This document shows positions 54,017 through 62,141 of a stretch of 64,000 nucleotides of DNA, piece by piece. Position 1 is the stretch's first letter. Each line of letters begins with the position of its first letter. The stretch is from Sandarakinorhabdus sp. (GTDB lineage Bacteria; Pseudomonadota; Alphaproteobacteria; Sphingomonadales; Sphingomonadaceae). The position numbers were made by a program, and so were the translations under genes. A model generated the notes under the pieces. It ran no database searches and was not told the DNA's origin. It saw only the letters and a program-made list of their open reading frames with translations. The stretch spans positions 1-64,000 of the forward strand of contig JAIMKW010000002.1 of the NCBI GenBank assembly GCA_020692215.1. Reading direction: 5' to 3'.

Positions 54017-55323
54017 GATTGCCCCTTTGCAAAGCCGCTCCAGACGGCATCATAATCCGGTTGCAGCAGCGGCGTTTCATGGCCCCACCGTGTAAGCCGG
54101 AAGGGACGCACGGTTTCGAACATGAAGGCAAGCCCCGCATCGAACTTCACGGGCTTCAACTCGGCATTGGTTGCCTTTTCAAAGCTGGTGGCATCCGGAC
54201 CATGTGCGGACATCCGGTTGTGCAGGCTGCCGCCGCCCGGCACGAAGCCGCCACCCTCCTTTGCATCATAGGCGCCAGAGATGAGGCCCATATATTCGCT
54301 CATGATGTTGCGGTGGAACCAGGGTGGTCGGAAGGTATCTTCCGCGACCATCCAGCGGGTGGGGAAGATCACGAAATCGCAATTGGCAACACCGGGCTGG
54401 CCCGACGGCGAAGTGACAACCGTGAAGATCGAAGGATCCGGGTGATCGAAACTGATGGAGCCCATGGTGTTGAAGCGCGCAAGATCATAGCGCCAGGGCA
54501 CCAGATTGCCGTGCCAGGCGACAACATCGAAGGGGCTGTGCCTGAGTTCGGTTTGCCAGACCTGGCCGCCGAGCTTCATGATGAGCCGGGTCGGGGCATC
54601 ATCCTCGAACCTTGCCTGAGGTGTTTCGAAATCGCGCGGGTTTGCAAGCCCGTTGGCGCCTATCGGGCCAAGTTCGGGCAGGCGAAACAGCGCGCCGTGG
54701 TTTTCAAGCACATATCCGCGGGCAGGGCCCGGGACATCGACGCGGACCTTCACGCCGCGCGGCACCAGCGCAACATGGCCCGGGGGCACATCCATCACCC
54801 CGAATTCAGTGACGATGGAAAGCGCGCCGACCTGCGGAACAAACAGCATCTCGCCGTCGGCGCTGAGAAAAGCGGTGTTCCCCATTGGCGTGTTGCAGGC
54901 GTAGAGGTGAACCGAAACGCCGGCCCCGTCCTCAGCCGAGCCGTTGCCGGCCAGCGTATGCAGGCCTTGGAGCCAGTCTGTCGGGTGTTCGGGGAAGGGC
55001 ATCGGATCCCAGCGCAGGCGGTTGGGGTTCAGCAAACCATCTGCAAACGGTGGGGCGGCGAGGCCGCCGTGCGCCAGTGGCCGGAATGCGGCGTGGGCCG
55101 CACTGGGCATCCGGCGATAGAACCAGCTGCGGCGGTTTTCGTGGCGCGGCGCGGTAAAGGCTGTGCCCGAAAGCTGCTCGGCATAGAGGCCTAGGGCCGG
55201 GCGCTGTGGAGAGTTGCGCCCAACCGGAAGTGCGCCGGCGATCGCTTCGGACTGGAATTCCGATCCGAACCCGCAGAGGACAGGGCGCTGTTCAGCCCCT
55301 CCCGATCGCCGTGGGGTGTTCAC
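54013..55323 (-). CDS. hmgA: Homogentisate 1,2-dioxygenase
   Basis: 436 residues. Family hallmarks: [17 protein letters not shown] at the start, [17 protein letters not shown], the metal-site region [28 protein letters not shown] and [20 protein letters not shown]. It opens the homogentisate ring with Fe(II) and O2 to maleylacetoacetate. It is coupled to hpd (stop/start overlap of 4 bases) and to fahA. No maleylacetoacetate isomerase gene is in the window. Confidence 0.97.
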   Translation of the reverse strand: MNTPRRSGGAEQRPVLCGFGSEFQSEAIAGALPVGRNSPQRPALGLYAEQLSGTAFTAPRHENRRSWFYRRMPSAAHAAFRPLAHGGLAAPPFADGLLNPNRLRWDPMPFPEHPTDWLQGLHTLAGNGSAEDGAGVSVHLYACNTPMGNTAFLSADGEMLFVPQVGALSIVTEFGVMDVPPGHVALVPRGVKVRVDVPGPARGYVLENHGALFRLPELGPIGANGLANPRDFETPQARFEDDAPTRLIMKLGGQVWQTELRHSPFDVVAWHGNLVPWRYDLARFNTMGSISFDHPDPSIFTVVTSPSGQPGVANCDFVIFPTRWMVAEDTFRPPWFHRNIMSEYMGLISGAYDAKEGGGFVPGGGSLHNRMSAHGPDATSFEKATNAELKPVKFDAGLAFMFETVRPFRLTRWGHETPLLQPDYDAVWSGFAKGQS

Positions 55324-56411
55324 GAGCGCATGCCTGCCGGGATCACTCCGCGGCGCATCTGGTCGAGTTCCAGGCTTTCGAACAGAGCCTTGAAATTGCC
55401 TTCGCCGAAACCATCGTTGCCCTTGCGCTGGATGATCTCGAAGAAGATTGGTCCGACCATGTTTTCGGTGAAGATCTGGAGGAGAATTCCCCCGCCGGTC
55501 TCGGGTGCGCCGTCGATCAGGATCCGGCGCTTGCGCATCGCCTCGATATCGTGACCGTGGCCGGGAAGCCGCGTGTCGATAAGGTCGAAATAGGTGTCAG
55601 GGCTGTCCTGAAAGCGGATCCCGTTGGCTTTCAGCTGGTCCACCGTCTGGAAGATATCATCGGTGGCGAGCGCGATGTGCTGGATTCCTTCGCCCTTGTA
55701 GGCCCTCAGAAACTCCTCGATCTGGCTGTGCTCATCCTGCGATTCATTCAAGGGAATCCGTATCTTGTTATCGGGGGCTGTCATGGCTTTTGAAAAGAGG
55801 GCGGTCGTCTGGCCCTGGATGTCGAAGTAGCGGATTTCGCGGAAGCCGAAGATCCGCTCGTAATAATCCGCCCAGGTCGCCATCTGCCCGCGGCCGACAT
55901 TGTGGGTGAGGTGATCGAGCGTGTGCAGCCCGACGCTGCGATCATCCTTTTTGGCGCCGGGGACTGCCACGAAATCCACGTCGTAGATTTCGGCTGCTCC
56001 GTAGCGGTCCACCAGATAGAGGTTGGCGCCACCGATGCCTCTGATCGCCGGAATGTTGAGCTCCATCGGCCCGACCTTCCCCGAAACAGGCTCGGCGCCG
56101 CGACGGATCGCTTCCTCGAAGGCTGCGCGGGCGTCCTTTACACGGAACGCCATGGCGTTGGCACTCGGACCACGCTTGGCGCGGAATTCGGCGACCTGGC
56201 CTTCGGGTTCGAAGTTCAGCAGGAAATTGATGTCGCCCTGGGTGAAGCGGCGCACATCCTTTGAGCGGTGGGTGGCGACATGGGTGAAGCCCAGTTTCTG
56301 AAAAAGGTCTGCCAGCGCGTCGGGGTTCGGGCCAGTGAACTCGACAAACTCGAAGCCGTCGAGCCCCATGAAATTCGAGTCTGCCGGCTGCGGCTGCGCT
56401 GCGGTTGCCAT
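55320..56411 (-). CDS. hpd: 4-hydroxyphenylpyruvate dioxygenase
   Basis: 363 residues. Iron ligands His167 in [12 protein letters not shown], His245 in [11 protein letters not shown] and Glu325 in [23 protein letters not shown]. It converts 4-hydroxyphenylpyruvate to homogentisate. ATG 56411 has a GGGAG ribosome site; the open frame up to 56453 is the region of a palindromic operator. First gene of hpd-hmgA-fahA. Confidence 0.97.
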   Translation of the reverse strand: MATAAQPQPADSNFMGLDGFEFVEFTGPNPDALADLFQKLGFTHVATHRSKDVRRFTQGDINFLLNFEPEGQVAEFRAKRGPSANAMAFRVKDARAAFEEAIRRGAEPVSGKVGPMELNIPAIRGIGGANLYLVDRYGAAEIYDVDFVAVPGAKKDDRSVGLHTLDHLTHNVGRGQMATWADYYERIFGFREIRYFDIQGQTTALFSKAMTAPDNKIRIPLNESQDEHSQIEEFLRAYKGEGIQHIALATDDIFQTVDQLKANGIRFQDSPDTYFDLIDTRLPGHGHDIEAMRKRRILIDGAPETGGGILLQIFTENMVGPIFFEIIQRKGNDGFGEGNFKALFESLELDQMRRGVIPAGMRS

Positions 56412-56445
56412 GTTGCATCTCCCAAAGGCCTGAAGTCTCCCGTTC

Positions 56446-56461
56446 CGTAACATATGTTACG
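56446..56461. promoter_or_regulatory. Perfect 16-bp palindrome, probable MarR operator for the hpd operon
   Basis: CGTAACATATGTTACG is perfectly symmetric. It begins 35 bases before the hpd start and overlaps the stop codon of the marR gene, which is right for an operator read by that regulator. MarR sites are typically 16-20 bp palindromes. Confidence 0.7.
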
Positions 56462-56882
56462 TTTTGGCACAAGTTTCCAACCGTTTGAGGAGGGCCATCA
56501 GCTGCTCCCGCTCGGCCGTTGTAAAGCTGGCGAGCAGTTCGGTTTCGATGGCGATTGCGAGGGGTGCAATCTCGGCATGCAGGGCGGCGCCTTGTGACGT
56601 GAGCGAGAGCTCGAGTGTGCGCCGGTCTCCGGCGCGGGTGCGGGCCAGAAGGCTGCGCCCGACAAGTGCGGTCGCTGCCCGGCTGACGGTCATCTTGTCC
56701 ATCTGGGTGGCGTCGACAAGGGCTGCCTGGGTGGCGCGGCCGCGCTCTGATATCACCGCCAGCACCCGCCATTCGGGAACCTTTAGGCCGAAGCGGGCCT
56801 GATACACCGCCGCCACCCGATCCGACACGGCATTCGACGTGATGGAGAGCCGGTAGGGCAGGAAGTCTGCGAGTTTCAGCAC
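56457..56882 (-). CDS. MarR family regulator, probable control of the hpd operon
   Basis: 141 residues, winged helix: VPEWRVLAVISERGRATQAALVDAT, MDKMTVSRAATALVGRSLLARTR with the wing AGDRRTLELSLTSQGAAL. It starts with GTG 56882 and ends inside the palindrome ahead of hpd, 45 bases before the hpd start on the same strand, which indicates it represses that operon, with homogentisate or 4-hydroxyphenylpyruvate as a likely ligand (HpdA/HmgR-like regulators do this; inferred). It begins 4 bases after the membrane gene upstream. Confidence 0.88.
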   Translation of the reverse strand: MLKLADFLPYRLSITSNAVSDRVAAVYQARFGLKVPEWRVLAVISERGRATQAALVDATQMDKMTVSRAATALVGRSLLARTRAGDRRTLELSLTSQGAALHAEIAPLAIAIETELLASFTTAEREQLMALLKRLETCAKT

Positions 56883-56886
56883 GGCG

Positions 56887-58305
56887 CTATTCTGGCACGG
56901 GGGCGTTGCTGTTCAAGCGCTGTTGTTCAGGCGGACAGGCTGAACCGGACAGATAGAGGCGCGCCCAGATAATGGCGCAGAACAGCCAGCCTAGCCAGCC
57001 AACCTTCACATGATAGCGAGGGTAAGGGCCGACAAGCATGGCGTGCAGCAGAAGTTGCCCGAAAATGGCAGCAACGAGAGCGAGCCCGAGGGCTGCAGCC
57101 GTCCGGTCGTCCCGGCGCCAGGCCAGCACGATGAGCAGCAAAAGCGCCGTATAGCTGATGGCGGTGCTGGCGGCGAAGAAGCGGGTTGGGAAGATCGCGA
57201 TCAATTCGCCGGTCTGCTGGCGGGCTGCCGAAAAGCGGGGGCCATCACCGGGCAGTTTTACAGATAGCCAGATGGCGACGCTGCCTCGTTCCAGATAGGA
57301 AGTCAGTTCGAAGGTTTCCGGGTGTCCCAATGTGGGTTTCAGGAACAGCCGGCCGGTATCCAACAGACCTTCGCGCAACACATCGCGCCAGCGCCGGCGC
57401 AGCACTTCGGCATTCAGTTCGGCATATTCGTCGCGCGTGGCCGAAAAGGCGTCGGTCACGTCGGCGACGCCGTACCAAAGGAAATCCTGGCGCCCGCGAA
57501 CCGGGTTCGCCAACGAATCGAGATAGCCACAGACGGCATAGCCTTCGCTCTTGCAGACATCTTCCACGACGGGCTGCGCGATGTCGGTATCTGCCAGACG
57601 GGAAAAGGTAAGCGCTGCGCTTGCCGGGCTGAGCACCGCACGCTTGTGAATGACCTTGTTGGCGGCAATGATGGCAAGGCAGGAGGCCACCAGCATAACC
57701 GACGTCAGTAGCGTCGCTTTCCACGCCGGTGCCTTGCGCATGACCAGCCAACGCGCTGCAATGCAGACGATCACCAAGCCCAGGAACAGCGGAGCATTCG
57801 CCACGGTGGTGACGATTGCGAGACAGGCGACACCAGCCATGAACAGCATCTGCCACAGCCCCAGCCTTTCGGGGATCAGCATCAGCAGGCAGATTGCAGC
57901 AATGCCGAGGCCAGTCAGGAAATCCGGCATGATCCACGATACCAGGAATGGCATCTGGTTGAGCAGCAGCACTGCAAGGGCAAGGAGCAGCAGGTAACGA
58001 AGCTGCTCGATCCCGCCTGCAATCCGAAGGGCCATCAGCACGACGGTGGCGCTTATCAGGGCCTGCACGGCAATGGTGAGAAACAGCTGCGATCCGAGGG
58101 ACGTGATCTTGATGAACAACCAGTAGAATGGCGGGGCGCCAATGGTGCGGTGTGTGCCCAGATAGGCGCCGCTGTCGCTGAACAGGAGCGGATAGCCATT
58201 CCAGATGGCGGGATAGAGGGATATCACCGCAAGCAGCAGAACATGCGACGGGCGTGCCCACCCTGATCCCGCTTCAGATGGCACTGGTATCGGCACCCTT
58301 CCCAT
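56887..58305 (-). CDS. Polytopic membrane protein, glycosyltransferase-like (GT-C type?)
   Basis: About 472 residues with ten or more hydrophobic segments. After the first, a periplasmic loop contains FSDSGAYLGTH, an acidic motif at the position where GT-C glycosyltransferases have a catalytic Asp. A larger soluble loop lies around 240-370 (DFLWYGVADVTDAFSATRDEY). Together with the adjacent GT2 and flippase this suggests transfer of a lipid-linked sugar in the periplasm, but the family is not certain. Its start overlaps the DUF2304 stop; ribosome site weak. Confidence 0.6.
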   Translation of the reverse strand: MGRVPIPVPSEAGSGWARPSHVLLLAVISLYPAIWNGYPLLFSDSGAYLGTHRTIGAPPFYWLFIKITSLGSQLFLTIAVQALISATVVLMALRIAGGIEQLRYLLLLALAVLLLNQMPFLVSWIMPDFLTGLGIAAICLLMLIPERLGLWQMLFMAGVACLAIVTTVANAPLFLGLVIVCIAARWLVMRKAPAWKATLLTSVMLVASCLAIIAANKVIHKRAVLSPASAALTFSRLADTDIAQPVVEDVCKSEGYAVCGYLDSLANPVRGRQDFLWYGVADVTDAFSATRDEYAELNAEVLRRRWRDVLREGLLDTGRLFLKPTLGHPETFELTSYLERGSVAIWLSVKLPGDGPRFSAARQQTGELIAIFPTRFFAASTAISYTALLLLIVLAWRRDDRTAAALGLALVAAIFGQLLLHAMLVGPYPRYHVKVGWLGWLFCAIIWARLYLSGSACPPEQQRLNSNAPVPE

Positions 58306-58636
58306 CGTCACTGCTTGACGGGGCTTTCGCATCCTGAAGAGCCATTCGGCGCGCCAGCCTGGTGATGACCTCTGTCTGCGCACGCAGGGCGAGGTGGAGG
58401 TTCAGGATGGCAAGCAGGCTGAACACCACCCAGACATAGAGGATGAGATCGACGCCCCGGCCGATCCCGACCCTGGCCGCCAGCCAGGTGGCGTGTTCGG
58501 GAAACCAGACGAAATAGAATCCGGCGAGCGCCGCAACGCACACCATCACCGCGATTGCAGGTGCCTTGCGAAAGGCGGCCCAGGCATAGACGATGGTGGC
58601 AGCCAGAATGAGGCTCAGGAACATCTGGCCGATCAT
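58274..58636 (-). CDS. DUF2304 family membrane protein
   Basis: 120 residues with three hydrophobic segments (about 5-20, 25-40, 60-80) and a C-terminal amphipathic tail of charged residues. DUF2304 proteins are frequent neighbours of polyprenyl-phosphate mannosyltransferase-like GT2 enzymes, as here. Start 58636 overlaps the GT2 stop as ATGA. Confidence 0.82.
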   Translation of the reverse strand: MIGQMFLSLILAATIVYAWAAFRKAPAIAVMVCVAALAGFYFVWFPEHATWLAARVGIGRGVDLILYVWVVFSLLAILNLHLALRAQTEVITRLARRMALQDAKAPSSSDDGKGADTSAI

Positions 58637-59319
58637 CGGCGGAGTGTCCGCGCGAACAGATCCAGCAGAATGGTCAGCGAATCCGTCATCTTCTGCCCCT
58701 TGGCCAGCGAATAGTCGCTGTAGTGGATGGTGACCGGCACCTCCACCCAGGGAAGCCCGCTCTTCCCGATCTGCTCGAGGATCTCGGAGGCATGCGCCAT
58801 CCGGTTCTGTCGCAACTGGATGCAAAGCGCGCCGCGCCGTCTCATGCCGCGCAGCCCGTTGTGCGCGTCGGTCAGCGCCATGCCGCTGGCAAGGCGGGTG
58901 AACCATGTTGCCGCCCGCAAAAGCACCTTTCTGGAGCCTGGCGCACCGACGGTGCTGCCAAGGAAACGACTGCCCAGCGCGAAATCTGCCCTTCCATCGC
59001 GAAGGGGCTCGAGCAGGCGATGAAGATCGGCGGCCTGATGCTGTCCGTCGGCATCGAATGTCAGAAGATGGTCTGCGCCGCGTGACAGTGCGAAATCGAT
59101 GCCTGTCTGCAACCCGGCGCCTTGACCGAGATTGATGGGATGCCGGACGACCCATGCCCCTGCGGCGCTGGCTGCGTCTGCCGTATTGTCTGCTGAGCCA
59201 TCATCAATCACAACGACATCGAAGCCCATGCCCGTGACGGACCTGACGACACGGGCGATCATTTCCCCTTCATTGTAGGCGGGAATGACAACCCAGATAC
59301 TGTGCCCATCGGCCATCAT
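58633..59319 (-). CDS. Glycosyltransferase family 2 (DPM1-like)
   Basis: 228 residues, GT-A fold: IPAYNEGEMIARVVRSV, VIDDGSADNTADAA (DDGS at 39-42), a HLLTFDADGQHQAADL metal motif (Asp89 and Asp91) and FALGSRFLG. There is no C-terminal membrane helix, unlike GtrB. Such enzymes load a sugar, often glucose or mannose, from a nucleotide sugar onto polyprenyl phosphate at the cytoplasmic membrane. Starts ATG 59319, overlapping the flippase stop. Confidence 0.88.
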   Translation of the reverse strand: MMADGHSIWVVIPAYNEGEMIARVVRSVTGMGFDVVVIDDGSADNTADAASAAGAWVVRHPINLGQGAGLQTGIDFALSRGADHLLTFDADGQHQAADLHRLLEPLRDGRADFALGSRFLGSTVGAPGSRKVLLRAATWFTRLASGMALTDAHNGLRGMRRRGALCIQLRQNRMAHASEILEQIGKSGLPWVEVPVTIHYSDYSLAKGQKMTDSLTILLDLFARTLRR

Positions 59320-59684
59320 GTCACGATGATCGCAAGGCCGGCGAGGACAAGCGCGCTGCCCAGAAGCAGCCGCAGGTTCAGCGCTTCGCCGAAAAAGAGA
59401 ACTCCGGCCGCCAGAGTCAGCACAAATGCCATGGCAACAAAGGGGTAGGCGCGGGAAAGGGGAACTGTTGTCAGGATCCAGACCCAGAGCGCAGACAAAA
59501 GCCCGTAAAGAAGGATCGCCGCGAGAAATGTGGGGTTGAGCGCCAGCCAGAAGAGGCGCCGCGCGAATGTTCCTGTGGCAGGCATCTGCAGCGCCGCTGT
59601 CTTGAACAATATCTGGCCGGCAGCCATCCCGAATGCATAGGCAACCAGGATCAGCAGCTCTGCCCAGTTCAGCCCACGATCCAC
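59316..59684 (-). CDS. Small four-helix flippase-like protein (EamA/EmrE-type)
   Basis: 122 residues, four membrane helices, of the SMR/EamA half-size type (AYAFGMAAGQILFKTAAL, then ALNPTFLAAILLYGLLSALW and a last LLLGSALVLAGLAIIV helix). Proteins of this size next to a DPM1-like GT2 act as undecaprenyl-phosphate-sugar flippases (ArnE/ArnF type). Start GTG 59684 with GGGGGA 7 bases upstream. Confidence 0.82.
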   Translation of the reverse strand: MDRGLNWAELLILVAYAFGMAAGQILFKTAALQMPATGTFARRLFWLALNPTFLAAILLYGLLSALWVWILTTVPLSRAYPFVAMAFVLTLAAGVLFFGEALNLRLLLGSALVLAGLAIIVT

Positions 59685-59767
59685 ATCAATTCCCCCTAAC
59701 GCATCACCGGCTCATTACAGCACAGCATTTCCTGGTGGGAAACCTGCCCGACATATTTGACGATGTT

Positions 59768-60511
59768 TCAAGTCCGGTTTGCCAGAAAGGCTTTGCATCG
59801 GTCGATCCTGGGGCTTTGGCATTCATGAAACTGGTACAGGCTGAGCCCCTGGCTTGGTCCGAATGATCGCGATCTGATGCTGGAAAAGAACCAGCCGAGG
59901 ATGTCGCGGATTTCGCGTGCGCTGTTGACATGTTCGTGCCGCATCAGTTCGCCATAATCCAGACCATGCTTCAGCTTGAACTCGAGCCCGGTCGTGAGTT
60001 TCCAGCCAAGCGTCCACAACGGCGTCCCTTCACTCGGGATCGCTGCACGAAAGCTGCCGCCATTTTCCAGCAGGCAGCCACTTCTTGCCAAGACGAAGGG
60101 GAGATCGCAGATGTGCTCGAGTGTTGCGACTGAGGTTATCCGCGCGTAGCGGATATCCTCCGGAACATCCGCGATGTCCGGGTAGATCGCTCGTATGCGA
60201 TCGAGGTCGGGGCTGTTTTCGTAGAGTTTCGAGAAGGGCTCCACGATGTCGTAAGGCCCCGCCGAGTGTTCATGCCTGAGCTGGTTGAGGGTTCCGGCTC
60301 CGATTTCAAGTGTGCTGGCGGGCAAACCGACGCGCGCGTCGGCAGCAACCTGCCGGTGCATCCAGGCTTCCATCCGCTGGGCCAGCGACGAGGCTGTCGT
60401 GCCACCGCTTCGATTGCTCTGATAGTGCGTTTCGTAAATGGCGGCGATAGCGTCGGGAAGCCGAGGTCTGGCCTTGGGATAGGCCTTCAGGAAGACTGGC
60501 ACGCTGGACAT
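59768..60511 (-). CDS. SAM-dependent methyltransferase-like protein
   Basis: About 247 residues. The N-terminal segment PVFLKAYPKARPRLPDAIAAIYETHY precedes a Rossmann-like motif TLEIGAGTLNQLRHE (motif I) and a ITSVATLEHICDLP strand; GSFRAAIPSEGTPLW follows. This pattern belongs to methyltransferases commonly found in polysaccharide loci. Start uncertain: 60511 chosen on the family-like start; ATG 60526 is also possible, and neither has a clear ribosome site. First gene of the strand block, 83 bases before the flippase. Confidence 0.72.
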   Translation of the reverse strand: MSSVPVFLKAYPKARPRLPDAIAAIYETHYQSNRSGGTTASSLAQRMEAWMHRQVAADARVGLPASTLEIGAGTLNQLRHEHSAGPYDIVEPFSKLYENSPDLDRIRAIYPDIADVPEDIRYARITSVATLEHICDLPFVLARSGCLLENGGSFRAAIPSEGTPLWTLGWKLTTGLEFKLKHGLDYGELMRHEHVNSAREIRDILGWFFSSIRSRSFGPSQGLSLYQFHECQSPRIDRCKAFLANRT

Positions 60512-60635
60512 GACGCGCGTGGACATAAGGCAGCTGTAGCCAAGACACAATCACGCCGGGCTGCTGTCATCAAGGCTTCATGGCGCGCCATCCATCATGC
60601 CCTTTCCTTTGGCGCGGCTCGACCTAGGATAGGGC

Positions 60636-62141
60636 ATGCCTTCTTTGCAGACCAATGGCGCAAGACTGGTTGCGCTGCCCCTCATTGCGCTGTTCGCCCT
60701 ATGGGGCCTTGCCGATCCGGAAGGGCTGAAGAGTGTCTCGATTGCGCTTACGTCCCTGGTGCTGGTGAAGTTCGGCTGGCTGGTGATGCTGCTGTCGAGT
60801 GCGGCGCTGGTGCTGGTTTTCTGGCTGGGTGTCGGCCGGCATCGGCACGCGCGGCTGGGCAAGGCGGGTGAACAGCCTGAATTTTCCACTGCGTCGTGGA
60901 TCGCCATGCTGTTCGCGGCGGGTATGGGAACCGGGCTGGTGGTGTGGGCGGTGGCCGAGCCGGTTACGCATTTCCTGTCTCCGCCGGGAGGGGAGCGCCT
61001 TGCGCCGGCTGCGGCCGCGCGGCAGGCGATGGTGCTGACCTATCTGCACTGGGGCCTGCACGCCTGGGCCATCTATGCGCTGTGCGGGCTGGTGATCGCC
61101 TGGTTCAGCTTTCGGGTTGGGCGGCCACCGCTGGTGTCTGCCCCACTTGAAGGGATGATGCCGGGCCGGGCAGGCGTTGCGCTGAAGATCGGGGCCGACA
61201 GCCTGGGGATGCTGGCGGTGACCTTCGGGCTCGCAGCGACGCTGACGATGGGTGTTCTGACCTTGCGGTCGGGCTTCGGAGCGCTTGGCGTGCCCATCAC
61301 CGCGCCTGCTGCGCCGTTTCTTGCGTTGCTGGTGCTGGGCGGGCTTGCCATGCTGTCGGCGCTCAGCGGAATCGGGCGGGGTATCCGCATCCTTTCCGGC
61401 GTGAACATCATGCTGGCGTTCGGGCTGATGATGGCTGTACTTCTGATGGGGCCGACGTCCACGCTGCTTGCGATCCTGGTTGACAGCATGGGCGCCTATC
61501 TTGCGGCCTTGCCGGAACTGTCTTTCAGGCTGAGGCCGCTGGAAGGGGCTGCGCAATGGACCGCGGACTGGACGCTGACCTATCTTCTGTGGTGGCTGGC
61601 CTGGGGGCCGTTCGTGGGTGTGTTCATCGCGCGCATCAGCCGCGGGCGGACTGTTGGTGAATTCGTGGCTGGTGTTGTGATCGTGCCGACGCTGGGATCC
61701 ATGCTTTGGTTTGCAGTTATGGGGGGCAGCGGGCTGCTGGCGGTGATGGCCGAGGGGCTCGATGGCCCGCTGGCGGCTGCCGTTCGCACCGAGCCGACGG
61801 CAGCGCTGATGCTTTTGTTGCAGGGGCTTCCGGGCGCCGACTGGCTTGGCATGCTGGCGATGCTGCTGCTGCTGCTATTCGTGGTGACATCGATCGATTC
61901 AGCGATCTGGGTGCTGGGAATGATGAGCAGCGGCGGCGCCGAAACGCCCACGATCCCGGTCAGGCTGGCTTGGGGAGTCGCTCTCTTGGTGTTGGCCAGT
62001 GCAATGCTGTCGGTCGCCTCGGTAGAAGCTGCCCGCGCGATGGCGATCCTGGGGGCGCTGCCCTATCCTCTCATTCTGGTGCTGCAATGTGTCGCTCTGC
62101 TGAAAGCGCTGACGCACGACCCCATCGAAGCGGCACCCTAG
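60636..62141 (+). CDS. BCCT family transporter (betaine/carnitine/choline type)
   Basis: 501 residues, twelve membrane helices. BCCT signatures: FAAGMGTGLVVWAVAEPVTHF in TM4, and DWTLTYLLWWLAWGPFVGVFIARISRGRTVGEF near TM8-9. BCCT proteins carry quaternary ammonium compounds. TM8 has Trp residues of the aromatic box (WTLTYLLWWLAW). TAGGAT precedes ATG 60636. Its stop codon overlaps the stop of the convergent Egt gene by 4 bases. Confidence 0.92.
   Translation: MPSLQTNGARLVALPLIALFALWGLADPEGLKSVSIALTSLVLVKFGWLVMLLSSAALVLVFWLGVGRHRHARLGKAGEQPEFSTASWIAMLFAAGMGTGLVVWAVAEPVTHFLSPPGGERLAPAAAARQAMVLTYLHWGLHAWAIYALCGLVIAWFSFRVGRPPLVSAPLEGMMPGRAGVALKIGADSLGMLAVTFGLAATLTMGVLTLRSGFGALGVPITAPAAPFLALLVLGGLAMLSALSGIGRGIRILSGVNIMLAFGLMMAVLLMGPTSTLLAILVDSMGAYLAALPELSFRLRPLEGAAQWTADWTLTYLLWWLAWGPFVGVFIARISRGRTVGEFVAGVVIVPTLGSMLWFAVMGGSGLLAVMAEGLDGPLAAAVRTEPTAALMLLLQGLPGADWLGMLAMLLLLLFVVTSIDSAIWVLGMMSSGGAETPTIPVRLAWGVALLVLASAMLSVASVEAARAMAILGALPYPLILVLQCVALLKALTHDPIEAAP

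Noticed and set aside
53761..55194. 477-codon plus-strand frame opposite hmgA
   Set aside because: Antisense to an unambiguous homogentisate dioxygenase; no recognisable protein features.
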